From: Rhodobacter xanthinilyticus
Lineage (GTDB): Bacteria > Pseudomonadota > Alphaproteobacteria > Rhodobacterales > Rhodobacteraceae
NCBI RefSeq assembly: GCF_001856665.1
Contig: NZ_CP017781.1
Coordinates: 1,707,501-1,771,500, forward strand
Direction of reading: 5' to 3'
DNA length: 64,000 bases
This document shows positions 19,002 through 26,786 of the stretch, one piece after another; within the stretch, counting starts at the first letter, position 1, and each line of letters opens with the position of its first letter. Position numbers and translations under genes: made by a program. Below the pieces are notes generated by a model. The model saw nothing but the letters and a program-made list of their open reading frames with translations. It did not search any database and had not been told where the DNA came from.

Positions 19002-20320
19002 GCAGCTGCTCCAACATCGGTGGTGATTTCGCGCGCCAGCGCCGCAAACCCGTCCATGCGGAGCCGCACATTCAGGCCTTCGGTGCCGATCTCGACTCGC
19101 TCGACCAGCAGGGCCACGATACGCGCCTGCTCGGCGGGGAAGAGTTCGTCCCACAGCGGATCTAGCCGAGTCAGCGCCTCGCGGGCTTCGGCCTCGTTGA
19201 CGGCACCGTCCTGCGCCCGCGCCGCCTTCCATGTCCCCGCCACGATCTCGGGCTGCCGGAACACGGCGCCGAGCTGGTCGATGACGGCGGCCTCGATTTC
19301 GCCTGCAGGCACGCGGCCGACTGGGCAAGCCCCAGCCCCGTGCTTCAGCACCGTCTGGCTGACATAGTAGCGATAGAGCCGACCACCCTTGCGGGTGTGT
19401 GTCGGCGAGAACGCTGCGCCATCGGGCCCGAACAGCAGCCCCTTCAGGAGCGCGGGCGTCTCGGCGCGGGTGCGGGCGGCGCGCTTGCGAGGACTCTCCT
19501 GCAGGATGGCGTGAACCTTGTCCCAAATCTCGCGGTCGATGATCGCATTGTGCTCGCCCGGATAGCTGTCGCCCTTGTGAACAGCCTCGCCGATATACGC
19601 GCGGTTGGACAGCATCCGATAGAGGTACTTCTTGTCGATCCGATTGCCGCGCGGCGTGGCAATGCCCCGTGCGCCGACTTCGCGGGCCAGCAGCGTGCAG
19701 GAGCCGATTTCGATGAATCGGGCGAAGATCCAGCGCACATGCTCGGAGTTCTGCTCGTCGACCAGCAGCTTCCGGTTTTCCACCCGATAGCCGAAGGGCG
19801 GCACCCCGCCCATCCACATCCCCTTCTTCCGACTGGCGGCGACCTTGTCGCGGATACGCTCGGCCGTGACTTCGCGCTCGAACTGGGCGAAGGACAGCAG
19901 GATGTTCAACGTCAGCCGCCCCATGGAGGTCGTCGTGTTGAACGACTGCGTCACCGAGACGAAGGTCACACCGTTCCGGTCGAACACCTCGACCAGCTTG
20001 GCGAAGTCGGCCAGCGACCGGCTGAGGCGGTCGATCTTATAGACCACGACCACGTCGACCAGCCCGTCCTCGATGTCGTCCAGCAACCGCTGCAGGCCGG
20101 GGCGTTCAAGCGTCCCGCCGGAAATACCGCCGTCGTCATACTGATCACGGACGAGCACCCAGCCCTCGGAACGCTGGCTGGCGATGTACGCCTCGCAGGC
20201 CTCCCGCTGGGCATGGAGGCTGTTGAACTCCTGCTCCAGCCCTTCCTCGGAGGATTTGCGTGTGTAGATCGCACAGCGCAGCTTGCGGACGACCTTCGAT
20301 TTTTCCGGCGGCTTCGTCAT
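18998..20320 (-). CDS. Large serine recombinase (resolvase/integrase)
   Basis: Site-specific recombinase of 440 residues. The N-terminal resolvase domain has the nucleophile in IYTRKSS (S23), then the QREAC, DDGGISG and VYKIDRLSRS motifs. It is followed by a Recombinase domain (about 165-270, GGVPPFGYRVENRKLLVDE) and a zinc-ribbon/coiled-coil C-terminal region (about 290-400). It is the best candidate for the enzyme that mobilised the island. The ATG at 20320 overlaps the DUF2924 stop; an earlier in-frame start would lie inside the DUF2924 gene. Large serine integrases do not normally use tRNA genes as sites, which conflicts with the tRNA-Ser border. Confidence 0.95.
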   Translation of the reverse strand: MTKPPEKSKVVRKLRCAIYTRKSSEEGLEQEFNSLHAQREACEAYIASQRSEGWVLVRDQYDDGGISGGTLERPGLQRLLDDIEDGLVDVVVVYKIDRLSRSLADFAKLVEVFDRNGVTFVSVTQSFNTTTSMGRLTLNILLSFAQFEREVTAERIRDKVAASRKKGMWMGGVPPFGYRVENRKLLVDEQNSEHVRWIFARFIEIGSCTLLAREVGARGIATPRGNRIDKKYLYRMLSNRAYIGEAVHKGDSYPGEHNAIIDREIWDKVHAILQESPRKRAARTRAETPALLKGLLFGPDGAAFSPTHTRKGGRLYRYYVSQTVLKHGAGACPVGRVPAGEIEAAVIDQLGAVFRQPEIVAGTWKAARAQDGAVNEAEAREALTRLDPLWDELFPAEQARIVALLVERVEIGTEGLNVRLRMDGFAALAREITTDVGAAA

Positions 20321-20772
20321 CTCCGCCCCCTGTGGTTCTTGAGGCCGAAGAAGACCCAGCCGTTCCAACGGGTGCCGGTGATCGCGCGGGCGATGGCGGA
20401 CAGCGACTTGTAGGGGCGCCCCTGCCACTCGAAGCCATCGGCGGTCACGGTGACGATTTGCTCGACGCCCTGCCACTCGCGCAGGAGGCGCGTGCCCGTG
20501 ATGGGGCGGTCGCGGTCGCCGCGGATGCCGCGCTTCTTTCGGTCACCGCCGTCGAGCTCCTCGCCCAGCCGTTCCAAACGCCGGATCGTCTCGGGCTTCA
20601 GCCCGCCATAGGCGAGCTCCTGGATGCGGTAGGCCAGCCGGGATTCAAGGTAGCGGCGGTTGAACGGCGGCGGTTCGCTATCGAACAGGTCGCGCCACTG
20701 TTGCTTCAGGTCAGGCGTTGGCGTGGTCTTCAGCGCCGCCAGGCGCGCGGGGATGGGATCGGGCTTGTTCAT
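20317..20772 (-). CDS. DUF2924 family protein
   Basis: 151 residues, beginning MNKPDPIPARLAALK at ATG 20772 with GGAG seven bases upstream. The body (LESRLAYRIQELAYGGLKPETIRRL, then RLLREWQGVEQIVTV and the C-terminal YKSLSAIARAITGTRWNGWVFFGL) matches DUF2924, a family nearly always located next to serine recombinases in alphaproteobacterial phages and islands. The C-terminal part is a SAIARAITG DNA-binding-like module. It overlaps the genes on both sides by ATGA. Role probably linked to the recombinase, not known. Confidence 0.9.
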   Translation of the reverse strand: MNKPDPIPARLAALKTTPTPDLKQQWRDLFDSEPPPFNRRYLESRLAYRIQELAYGGLKPETIRRLERLGEELDGGDRKKRGIRGDRDRPITGTRLLREWQGVEQIVTVTADGFEWQGRPYKSLSAIARAITGTRWNGWVFFGLKNHRGRR

Positions 20773-20972
20773 GCATTTCTCCGGTGAGTTGGAGTTGCAT
20801 GACGGCATTGGTCGTTGGGATAGTGTAGGCAACGTTCTCCAGTATTGTCAGATACTTCACGCCCATCCGGCCCGAGTAACCGAGCCAGCCCGAGCGCCAG
20901 CAGGCCGCACAACTCGGCGCGGCGCTCGGCGGCGCTCATCTGGTCGGGAGGTAGCGGATTGGGGCGGTTCAT
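20769..20972 (-). CDS. Conserved small protein heading the recombinase operon
   Basis: 67 residues: MNRPNPLPPDQMSAAERRAELCGLLALGLARL with a hydrophilic C-terminal half. I recognise this type as a short protein that commonly precedes DUF2924 in such operons; function unknown. The stop overlaps the DUF2924 start (ATGA, 20769-20772), which supports reality. It is the first gene of the minus-strand series; the 190-bp gap to the divergent gene at 21163 should hold both promoters. Confidence 0.72.
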   Translation of the reverse strand: MNRPNPLPPDQMSAAERRAELCGLLALGLARLLGPDGREVSDNTGERCLHYPNDQCRHATPTHRRNA

Positions 20973-21162
20973 GTCTCGGTGGCCGTGTTTGATGGTGTGC
21001 TACCGATCAAAAGCCACCCAGCCGTCCGAGGTGGGACATCTCAGCGGAGCGGGATGCGGGAATGCGAACAGGGAGAGAACATCAGGGCTTGCCGATCACG
21101 GATTTGTCCATGATTATCGCAGGTTGAATCAATCGAGAGCAGTAGTTCATTGAGGTGAGTTC

Positions 21163-23412
21163 ATGGCGCGCAAAGCATCCCCGATCGGTCCGCATGTTCT
21201 GGCGCTGATCGAGGATGCGCGCGTCGACCTCGCCCGAGCTGCCCTTGCCGTGCGCGAGGGCGACAATGAGCCGGAATTCAAGCTGCCTGAGGACGTTCCG
21301 GACCTCGCCGACGAAGAAGCGGTCGAGGCGTTTCGGCAAGCAATTGTCGAGACGCTGTCGGGTTTCGACCGCGATGACCTGCGACCTGCGGAGCAGCGAT
21401 CACGAAGGATCCGGGCCCTCGCCGAGAAAAAGGGCGTCACCTCTCTCACTACGATTGTCGATCAACAGCTCGATGAGACACGGTCGCAGGAGTTTCACCG
21501 GCAGCCAGATGAGCTCTGCAGAAGCATCTGGGCATACCTGCATGAACGGGAAACCTTCGAGGATGCGGAGAGCTTTCACTTCGCCCGACAGTTCCGCGAC
21601 CACGGCAAGCTCTACGACGCCTTCGAGGTCGAACTGGAGAACCAGGTAGCCCTCGACGCAGCGGCAATCGACGAAAAGGCGCTGGCGTCCAAGGTCAAGG
21701 GCATGCTCGAGCTGAAGCCCGAGATATCCTGCACGGTCAAGGCGGTCGATCTGCCTGCCACCGACACGCACCCTGCGTCCATCATGCTGATCGTCCGGCA
21801 TGGTGGCCCGCTTTCGAGCGTCTATGATCACCGGCAAGATGGGCGGCGGGGAACCATCTACTACCGCCCGCCGAACGAGGCGACGTTGATCTACACGCCC
21901 TCGATGCGGCAGATCGAGGTCTGCGCTGACAGCCCCGTGGTGCGCCAGACGGTCAGCGACTCCTTCGCCGAAGTTGCGCTAGGTCACGACATCTCCCAGA
22001 AACCGCTGACCTGGAAGCGCTATAATCTTTCGCGCTTCCGCTCTTCGTTTTTCCTGCAGCCCCCTGAGATCGAAGGGTACGCGTTCGAGTTCGCGCGCGT
22101 CATCGAAGCCGAGATCCGGCTGGGAACCTGGCGCCGCAAGCTTCAGCTCAAGGTGACGGTCGACGATGACATCCAGGAGGTTGCCGACCGATATTTCGGG
22201 GCGCGGAACATCTTTCGGCGCGCCGAAGCGTTCAGCCGGATCACCATCGCGGTGGCCTACAACCTGATTGGCGATGAGAAGCAGCGGACGCTCAATATCA
22301 CGATTGCGGGCACGAAGAGCTGCAACCTGCAGAGCAAGCCAGATCCGGAGGAACGTAGCCTCGGCTTCGCGCTGCTCAAGGAATGGGGAATCCTGAGCGC
22401 GTTCAGGCAAATCGCGCATGATGACCTTCGCGCGATATTTCCCCAGCTTGTTCAACTCCACGATCGCATCGAGGACGAGGTCAGCGGAAGTTATCTGCTG
22501 GAACTTGGGCTTGACCCGAAGCGTCTCATCGAAGGCGGCCTGCTTGAGCGCCGCGACCGTCAGGACGTGGTTCTCATCGAGGACGACGACGTCGACGGGG
22601 AAGGCGCCGTCAAGCCGTCGGCGACCGAAGGCATGATCCACGCTGTCGGTCCTTTCGGCGAAGATGTCGGCAAGCGCCCCGCGTCGGATGTCGAGATGTT
22701 CGCGGTCAACGCTCAGTGGCTTCACGAGACGCTCATGCGCCTGATGAAGCCGCTGCTGAGCAGGCGGGCGGCGCAGATCCTGGACCCAGACCTGACCCTC
22801 GTCGGCGCGATCCAGATCGATGAGGCAGATGTGCCCGTCTATTTCGCCCGACGGCTCAATGATCCCAAAGCGGCGCAGAGACTGGATCTGATGCTGCGCG
22901 CGCGGGGCACCGCTGGGGTGGGCATCGTCTTCGCCGCGAGCGAGGAGATGCCGTCTCATCTTGGGCCTAACGTCGTCATGCCGCTGCTGTCCCATCTCGC
23001 ATCGGCGGACGAGAACATGCTGTTCGCGCGCGACGGAATAGAACTCGCGTACCGAGACGGTCTTTCACTCGCACGCGGGGGCGTGTCCCCGCGGGTGGTT
23101 CGGACGGGTAAGCAGTCCGGCACGCTGTTCATTCCTGGCAGGGAGCCGCTTCACCTCGCTGGGAACGATCAACTTACGATCTTCGAGCGCCTGGTGGTCG
23201 CGGCCGCGAAAGGCAGTCCCGACGTTCAGGTAAAGGCGCTGATGGAAGGCTTCGAGTCCAGAAGCCCCCAGCAGGCGTTCCGGAAGGAGACCTGGGACAG
23301 CATCCGGGACGTCTATATCGGCAAGGGTGCGAAGAACGGATATTGGCGACTGCTACTCACTGCGCAGCCGACCGAAGCCGTAGCCGAGCCAGCCGAGGAA
23401 GCGACCGTCTAA
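21163..23412 (+). CDS. Unknown 749-residue protein of the island
   Basis: A long protein without any family I can name. It starts at ATG 21163 behind GAGGTGAG. It has no signal peptide or membrane segment. The first 200 residues look helical and charged; the middle (about 210-300: HPASIMLIVRHGGPLSSVYDH, RRGTIYYRPPNEATLIYTPSM) is beta-rich; an acidic stretch (IEDDDVDGEGAVKP) lies near 475. The C-terminal part contains TGKQSGTLFIPGREPLHLAGNDQLTIFERLV. No Walker, nuclease or helix-turn-helix motif is evident. It is divergent from the recombinase operon and first in the plus-strand block. Candidate roles are a regulator or defence protein; none is supported directly. Confidence 0.85.
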   Translation: MARKASPIGPHVLALIEDARVDLARAALAVREGDNEPEFKLPEDVPDLADEEAVEAFRQAIVETLSGFDRDDLRPAEQRSRRIRALAEKKGVTSLTTIVDQQLDETRSQEFHRQPDELCRSIWAYLHERETFEDAESFHFARQFRDHGKLYDAFEVELENQVALDAAAIDEKALASKVKGMLELKPEISCTVKAVDLPATDTHPASIMLIVRHGGPLSSVYDHRQDGRRGTIYYRPPNEATLIYTPSMRQIEVCADSPVVRQTVSDSFAEVALGHDISQKPLTWKRYNLSRFRSSFFLQPPEIEGYAFEFARVIEAEIRLGTWRRKLQLKVTVDDDIQEVADRYFGARNIFRRAEAFSRITIAVAYNLIGDEKQRTLNITIAGTKSCNLQSKPDPEERSLGFALLKEWGILSAFRQIAHDDLRAIFPQLVQLHDRIEDEVSGSYLLELGLDPKRLIEGGLLERRDRQDVVLIEDDDVDGEGAVKPSATEGMIHAVGPFGEDVGKRPASDVEMFAVNAQWLHETLMRLMKPLLSRRAAQILDPDLTLVGAIQIDEADVPVYFARRLNDPKAAQRLDLMLRARGTAGVGIVFAASEEMPSHLGPNVVMPLLSHLASADENMLFARDGIELAYRDGLSLARGGVSPRVVRTGKQSGTLFIPGREPLHLAGNDQLTIFERLVVAAAKGSPDVQVKALMEGFESRSPQQAFRKETWDSIRDVYIGKGAKNGYWRLLLTAQPTEAVAEPAEEATV

Positions 23413-23490
23413 CAACGGTCTAACATGCGACGGGGGACGGTCTAACAAACCGCTGATTATTGGAAGGGCTCCACATAGAGGAGCTTTTTC

Positions 23491-23736
23491 ATGCCGACTC
23501 CCTTCCCCTCGCGCCAGGCAGCCCCGACGAGCTGGTCCGGCGCAGCGAACACCAAGCCCACCACCTCCAGCTCGGAATGGCGCTGCACGCGCTGTGACAA
23601 ACTGCTCGGCGTCTGCCGCGACGGCCGCATGCACCTGCGCTTCGCGCGGGGACACGAGTATCTCGTGGGCTTTCCGATTCAGGCCACCTGCCGCGGCTGC
23701 GGCACGCTGAACCACGCGATCGCGCCCGCGCGCTGA
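23491..23736 (+). CDS. com: Com-like zinc-finger regulator
   Basis: 81-residue protein whose C-terminal half has two Cys pairs, RCTRCDKLLG and CRGCGTLNH, the pattern of phage Mu Com-family proteins that bind mRNA to control translation of a DNA-modification gene. The N-terminal 28 residues are Ser/Thr/Pro rich and lack family features. The ATG at 23491 follows AGAGGAGC. No mom gene is visible nearby, so the target is unknown. Confidence 0.8.
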   Translation: MPTPFPSRQAAPTSWSGAANTKPTTSSSEWRCTRCDKLLGVCRDGRMHLRFARGHEYLVGFPIQATCRGCGTLNHAIAPAR

Positions 23737-23835
23737 CGCGCGCATTCACCCAACTCCCTGAAATCGCAGAGACGCGCGACGTCCTGACCTGGCCACGAGA
23801 AGGCGCTGGACGCCTGGCCGCAAGGCAGGCGTCCG

Positions 23836-24558
23836 ATGTCCTTCGCGTGGCACGAGATCCGTGATCTCCTCATGCATTCATCCTCCAACCTTCACTTCCA
23901 GCGCAGTTTCGACGCCGTCAGGCGCGCGCAGGCCCCACTCGCGCCGTTCCGGGATCCGGCGGCTCTGCTCGACGGGCTGCACCGCACGACCGGCGATCCG
24001 GCCCGGAAGAACGTGATCCTCTGTGCGCTGGTCGACGCGGCGAAGGGCGACGGGCCCGCGTCCGACTGCGCCCTGACAATGTTGTTGCTGGCGCTCTGGC
24101 CCGGCCTCGACGCCATCCGGCGCCGGTCGATCTGGCGCAGGCTCGGCACCGCCGACGAGGTCGCGTCCGATGTTCTGGCGCGCACCACCGAGGCGGTCCG
24201 CAGCCTCGACCTCGGGCGTGTCAACTGGATCGCGGCCACGGTGCTGCGCAACGTGGAGCGCGACATGATCCGCGCCCGCCAGCGCGACCAGGCGCGCGAA
24301 CATCTCGCCAGCGGCGCCGATCCTGACGAGGTGGCGGACAGCGGCGAAAGCGGCATCGGCGCGGCCGGGTATGCACGACTGAACGGCGCCGTGCGGAAGC
24401 TGCTCGGCGATGACGCCCTGCTGGTGATCCGCGTGGCGATCGAAGGCTTCTCGCAAGCCGAGGTCGCGGTCGAACTGGGCCTGACCGAAGCCGCCGCCCG
24501 CAAGCGATACCAGCGCGCCATGCGGCGGCTGCACGACGCCCTCCAGGAAATCCCCTGA
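23836..24558 (+). CDS. Sigma-70-like/ECF-type regulator of the phage block
   Basis: 240 residues. The region RSIWRRLGTADEVASDVLARTTEAVR...WIAATVLRNVERDMIRARQRDQAREH resembles sigma region 2, and VIRVAIEGFSQAEVAVELGLTEAAARKRYQRAMRRLHDAL is a clear region-4 helix-turn-helix. It may direct transcription of the genes after it. The start could also be ATG at 23872 (MHSSSNLHF). It is followed six bases later by the first copy of a conserved leader element, a possible target. Confidence 0.78.
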   Translation: MSFAWHEIRDLLMHSSSNLHFQRSFDAVRRAQAPLAPFRDPAALLDGLHRTTGDPARKNVILCALVDAAKGDGPASDCALTMLLLALWPGLDAIRRRSIWRRLGTADEVASDVLARTTEAVRSLDLGRVNWIAATVLRNVERDMIRARQRDQAREHLASGADPDEVADSGESGIGAAGYARLNGAVRKLLGDDALLVIRVAIEGFSQAEVAVELGLTEAAARKRYQRAMRRLHDALQEIP

Positions 24559-24563
24559 GCCGA

Positions 24564-24596
24564 TGTCCCGATCCGGTCCCTCGGGTGGCTTTTCCC
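24564..24596 (+). promoter_or_regulatory. Conserved leader element, copy 1
   Basis: 33-base block beginning TGTCCCGATCCGGT and ending GGGTGGCTTTTCCC. It matches 28 of 33 bases of the block at 26068-26100. CCCGA (24567-24571) can pair with TCGGG (24581-24585) and is followed by a T run, so it may act as a weak terminator or attenuator. A second conserved block, CTCCAACCGAAAG (24621-24633), lies just before the downstream start. Confidence 0.55.
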
Positions 24597-24642
24597 ATTC
24601 GAGCGCCCCGAGCGCCTTCCCTCCAACCGAAAGCAGACACGC

Positions 24643-24837
24643 ATGAACCGCACTGCCGATCTGTCGCTCGAGGATTTCAGGCGTCTTCCGGGGCTCTATC
24701 GCCGCTGGGAGCTGACCGAGGTCTGCGAGCCCAACCGCAACTATCAGATCGAGGACGCCGGCGCTCATGCCGACGGGACGCCGCTCTTGGCGATCTACGT
24801 CGCCGAGCCCGCGACCGACGTCCGGGAGGCCGCGTGA
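24643..24837 (+). CDS. Small protein of the phage block
   Basis: 64 residues, MNRTADLSLEDFRRLPGLYRRWELTEVCEPN and so on, with no recognised domain. It is preceded by the conserved leader and its stop overlaps ATG 24837 (TGATG). Mildly acidic and soluble. It sits just before an Rhodobacteraceae-type phage DNA-processing set and looks conserved by context only. Confidence 0.65.
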   Translation: MNRTADLSLEDFRRLPGLYRRWELTEVCEPNRNYQIEDAGAHADGTPLLAIYVAEPATDVREAA

Positions 24838-24875
24838 TGCGACTCCTCGATCACCTCATCTCACGGAGAAAAGCC

Positions 24876-25172
24876 ATGCCGGACCAGCCGGACGCCATCA
24901 CCTGTCTTCGCAAGGCGAGCTACGCGCTCGAAGACCTCCCCGAAACCATCGCCCTCCCGCAGCGCCACGGCGACGAGCCGCGCGAGCCGCTGTCGGTCGT
25001 CGAGGCGACCGTGGACGAGATCGCCTTCGCCATCGTGGAGGCGGAGCGCGAGAGCACGGCCGCCTACCGCCGCGCCGACGCGCTGAAGCGCCTCTACAAG
25101 CTCGCCCGCGAGGCGGGGTGCATCGGCGCAGATCGCGCCGCCACGGCGGTGATGAATAGGGAGGGCCAGTGA
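24876..25172 (+). CDS. Small helical protein of the phage block
   Basis: 98 residues from ATG 24876, which follows GGAG at seven bases. An alternative ATG at 24837, overlapping the previous stop, would add 13 residues. The protein (MPDQPDAITCLRKASYALED... VVEATVDEIAFAIVEAERESTAAYRRADALKRLYKLAREAG) is mainly helical. Its stop overlaps the next start (TGATG at 25170-25174). Function unknown. Confidence 0.68.
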   Translation: MPDQPDAITCLRKASYALEDLPETIALPQRHGDEPREPLSVVEATVDEIAFAIVEAERESTAAYRRADALKRLYKLAREAGCIGADRAATAVMNREGQ

Positions 25173-26047
25173 TGGCCCTTCCCATCATCGGCGCCGACGA
25201 ACGGCTCGCGCAACGCAAGGGCATCAAGGGCGTCATCTTCGGCCGGTCCGGCATCGGCAAGACCAGCCTGCTCTGGACACTGAACGCCTCGACCACGCTC
25301 TTCCTCGACCTCGAAGCCGGGGATCTGGCGGTCGAAGGGCTGGAGATCGACACGCTCCGGCCCCGCACCTGGAAGGAATGCCGCGATTTCGCGGTGTTCA
25401 TCGGCGGGCCGAACCCGGCGCTGCGCGAGGACCAGCCCTACAGCCAGGCGCATTTCGACGAGGTCTGCGGGCGCTATGGCGATCCGGCGGTGATCGGGAA
25501 ATACGAGACGGTCTTCATCGACTCGATCACCGTGGCCGGGCGGCTCTGCTTCCAGTGGTGCCGCGGCCAGCCCGAGGCGTTCTCCGAGAAGACCGGCAAG
25601 CCCGACATCCGCGGCGCCTACGGACTGCACGGCCGCGAGATGATCGGGTGGCTGACCCACCTGCAGCACACGCGCGGCAAGCATGTCTGGTTCGTGGGCA
25701 TTCTCGACGAGCGGCTCGACGACTTCAACCGCAAGGTCTTCCAGCCGCAGATCGACGGCTCGAAGACCGGGCTCGAACTGCCGGGGATCGTCGACCAGGT
25801 CATCACCATGGCCGACATCCCGGACCCGGGCGGCCAACCGCAGCGCGCCTTCGTCTGCCAGACGCTGAACCCTTGGGGCTATCCGGCCAAGGACCGCTCG
25901 GGCCGCCTCGACATGGTCGAGGCCCCGCATCTCGGCCGGCTGATGGAGAAGATCCAGCGCCCCGCGGCGCCTGCCTCCGAACGCCTGACATGGCCGCCGG
26001 TGACCCCGGGCGATCCCGCGCCCGCTGAGGAGCCCGGCCATGGCTGA
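25172..26047 (+). CDS. RecA/AAA-type ATP-binding protein of phage origin
   Basis: 291 residues. Walker A GRSGIGKTS (24-32) and Walker B YETVFIDSI near residue 113. This type of phage nucleotide-binding protein (AAA_24-like) is usually found next to a possible ssDNA-binding partner and takes part in phage recombination or replication. The ATG at 25172 overlaps the preceding stop; a GTG one codon earlier is less likely. Full family length. Confidence 0.85.
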   Translation: MALPIIGADERLAQRKGIKGVIFGRSGIGKTSLLWTLNASTTLFLDLEAGDLAVEGLEIDTLRPRTWKECRDFAVFIGGPNPALREDQPYSQAHFDEVCGRYGDPAVIGKYETVFIDSITVAGRLCFQWCRGQPEAFSEKTGKPDIRGAYGLHGREMIGWLTHLQHTRGKHVWFVGILDERLDDFNRKVFQPQIDGSKTGLELPGIVDQVITMADIPDPGGQPQRAFVCQTLNPWGYPAKDRSGRLDMVEAPHLGRLMEKIQRPAAPASERLTWPPVTPGDPAPAEEPGHG

Positions 26048-26067
26048 GCGCATCTCGCCACGCCCGG

Positions 26068-26100
26068 TGTCCCGATACGGTTGCCGGGGTGGCTTTTCCC
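26068..26100 (+). promoter_or_regulatory. Conserved leader element, copy 2
   Basis: 33-base block matching the one at 24564-24596 at 28 of 33 positions. It begins 21 bases after the ATPase stop. The companion block CTCCAACTGAAAG (26126-26138) ends 10 bases before the next ATG, and the spacing between blocks is 58 bases (57 in copy 1). The CCCG/CGGG part of the stem is retained. Confidence 0.55.
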
Positions 26101-26148
26101 CTCTGACGCCACTGCGCGTCCCATCCTCCAACTGAAAGGAGCCGCGCA

Positions 26149-26772
26149 ATGTCCGGACCCTGGAACGACTTCAACTCCGCCCAATCCAACACGAACGTCA
26201 TCCCGAAGGGCACGCTCGCCAAGGTGCGTCTGACGCTCCGCCCCGGCGGCTTCGACGACCCCTCGCAGGGCTGGACCGGTGGCTGGGCGCGCCGCGCCGC
26301 CACCGGCGCCGTCTATCTCGACGCCGAATACACGGTGCTCGAGGGGCCCTATGCCCGCCGCAAGGTCTGGTCGCTGATCGGCCTCTACAGCCCGAAGGGC
26401 CCGGACTGGGCCAACATGGGGCGCGGCCTGATCCGCGGCATCCTCAACTCGGCGCGCGGCGTGTCGGACAAGGACAACTCCCCCGAGGCGCAGGCTCGCC
26501 GCCGCATCAACGGGTTCGGTGATCTCGACGGCGTCGAGTTCATCGCCCGCATCGACATCGGCACCGACACCAACGGCGAGGACAAGAACGAGATCCGCGC
26601 TGCCGTCACGCCCGACCATCGCGACTACGCCGCGCTGATGGGCACGATCGCGCCGCAGTTCGCCGCCGCCCCGGCGCAGGGCCACGCCCCGCAGCAGCCC
26701 CCCACGGCCGCCCAGCCCAGCCAGCCCGCGTCCGCCCCCGGCGCCGCCGGTCGGCCGAGCTGGGCGCAGTAA
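26149..26772 (+). CDS. DUF669-like phage protein, possible single-stranded-DNA-binding protein
   Basis: 207 residues. The N-terminal 140 residues (MSGPWNDFNSAQ..., RLTLRPGGFDD, AVYLDAEYTVLEGPYARRKVWSLIGLYS, ARIDIGTDTNGEDKNEI) are beta-rich and resemble DUF669-type proteins that accompany phage recombination ATPases. The tail is a disordered Gln/Pro/Ala region ending SWAQ, as seen in ssDNA-binding proteins. The match is by general appearance and neighbours. The ATG follows AAAGGA. Confidence 0.72.
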   Translation: MSGPWNDFNSAQSNTNVIPKGTLAKVRLTLRPGGFDDPSQGWTGGWARRAATGAVYLDAEYTVLEGPYARRKVWSLIGLYSPKGPDWANMGRGLIRGILNSARGVSDKDNSPEAQARRRINGFGDLDGVEFIARIDIGTDTNGEDKNEIRAAVTPDHRDYAALMGTIAPQFAAAPAQGHAPQQPPTAAQPSQPASAPGAAGRPSWAQ

Positions 26773-26786
26773 GGGGGAGACCGGCC

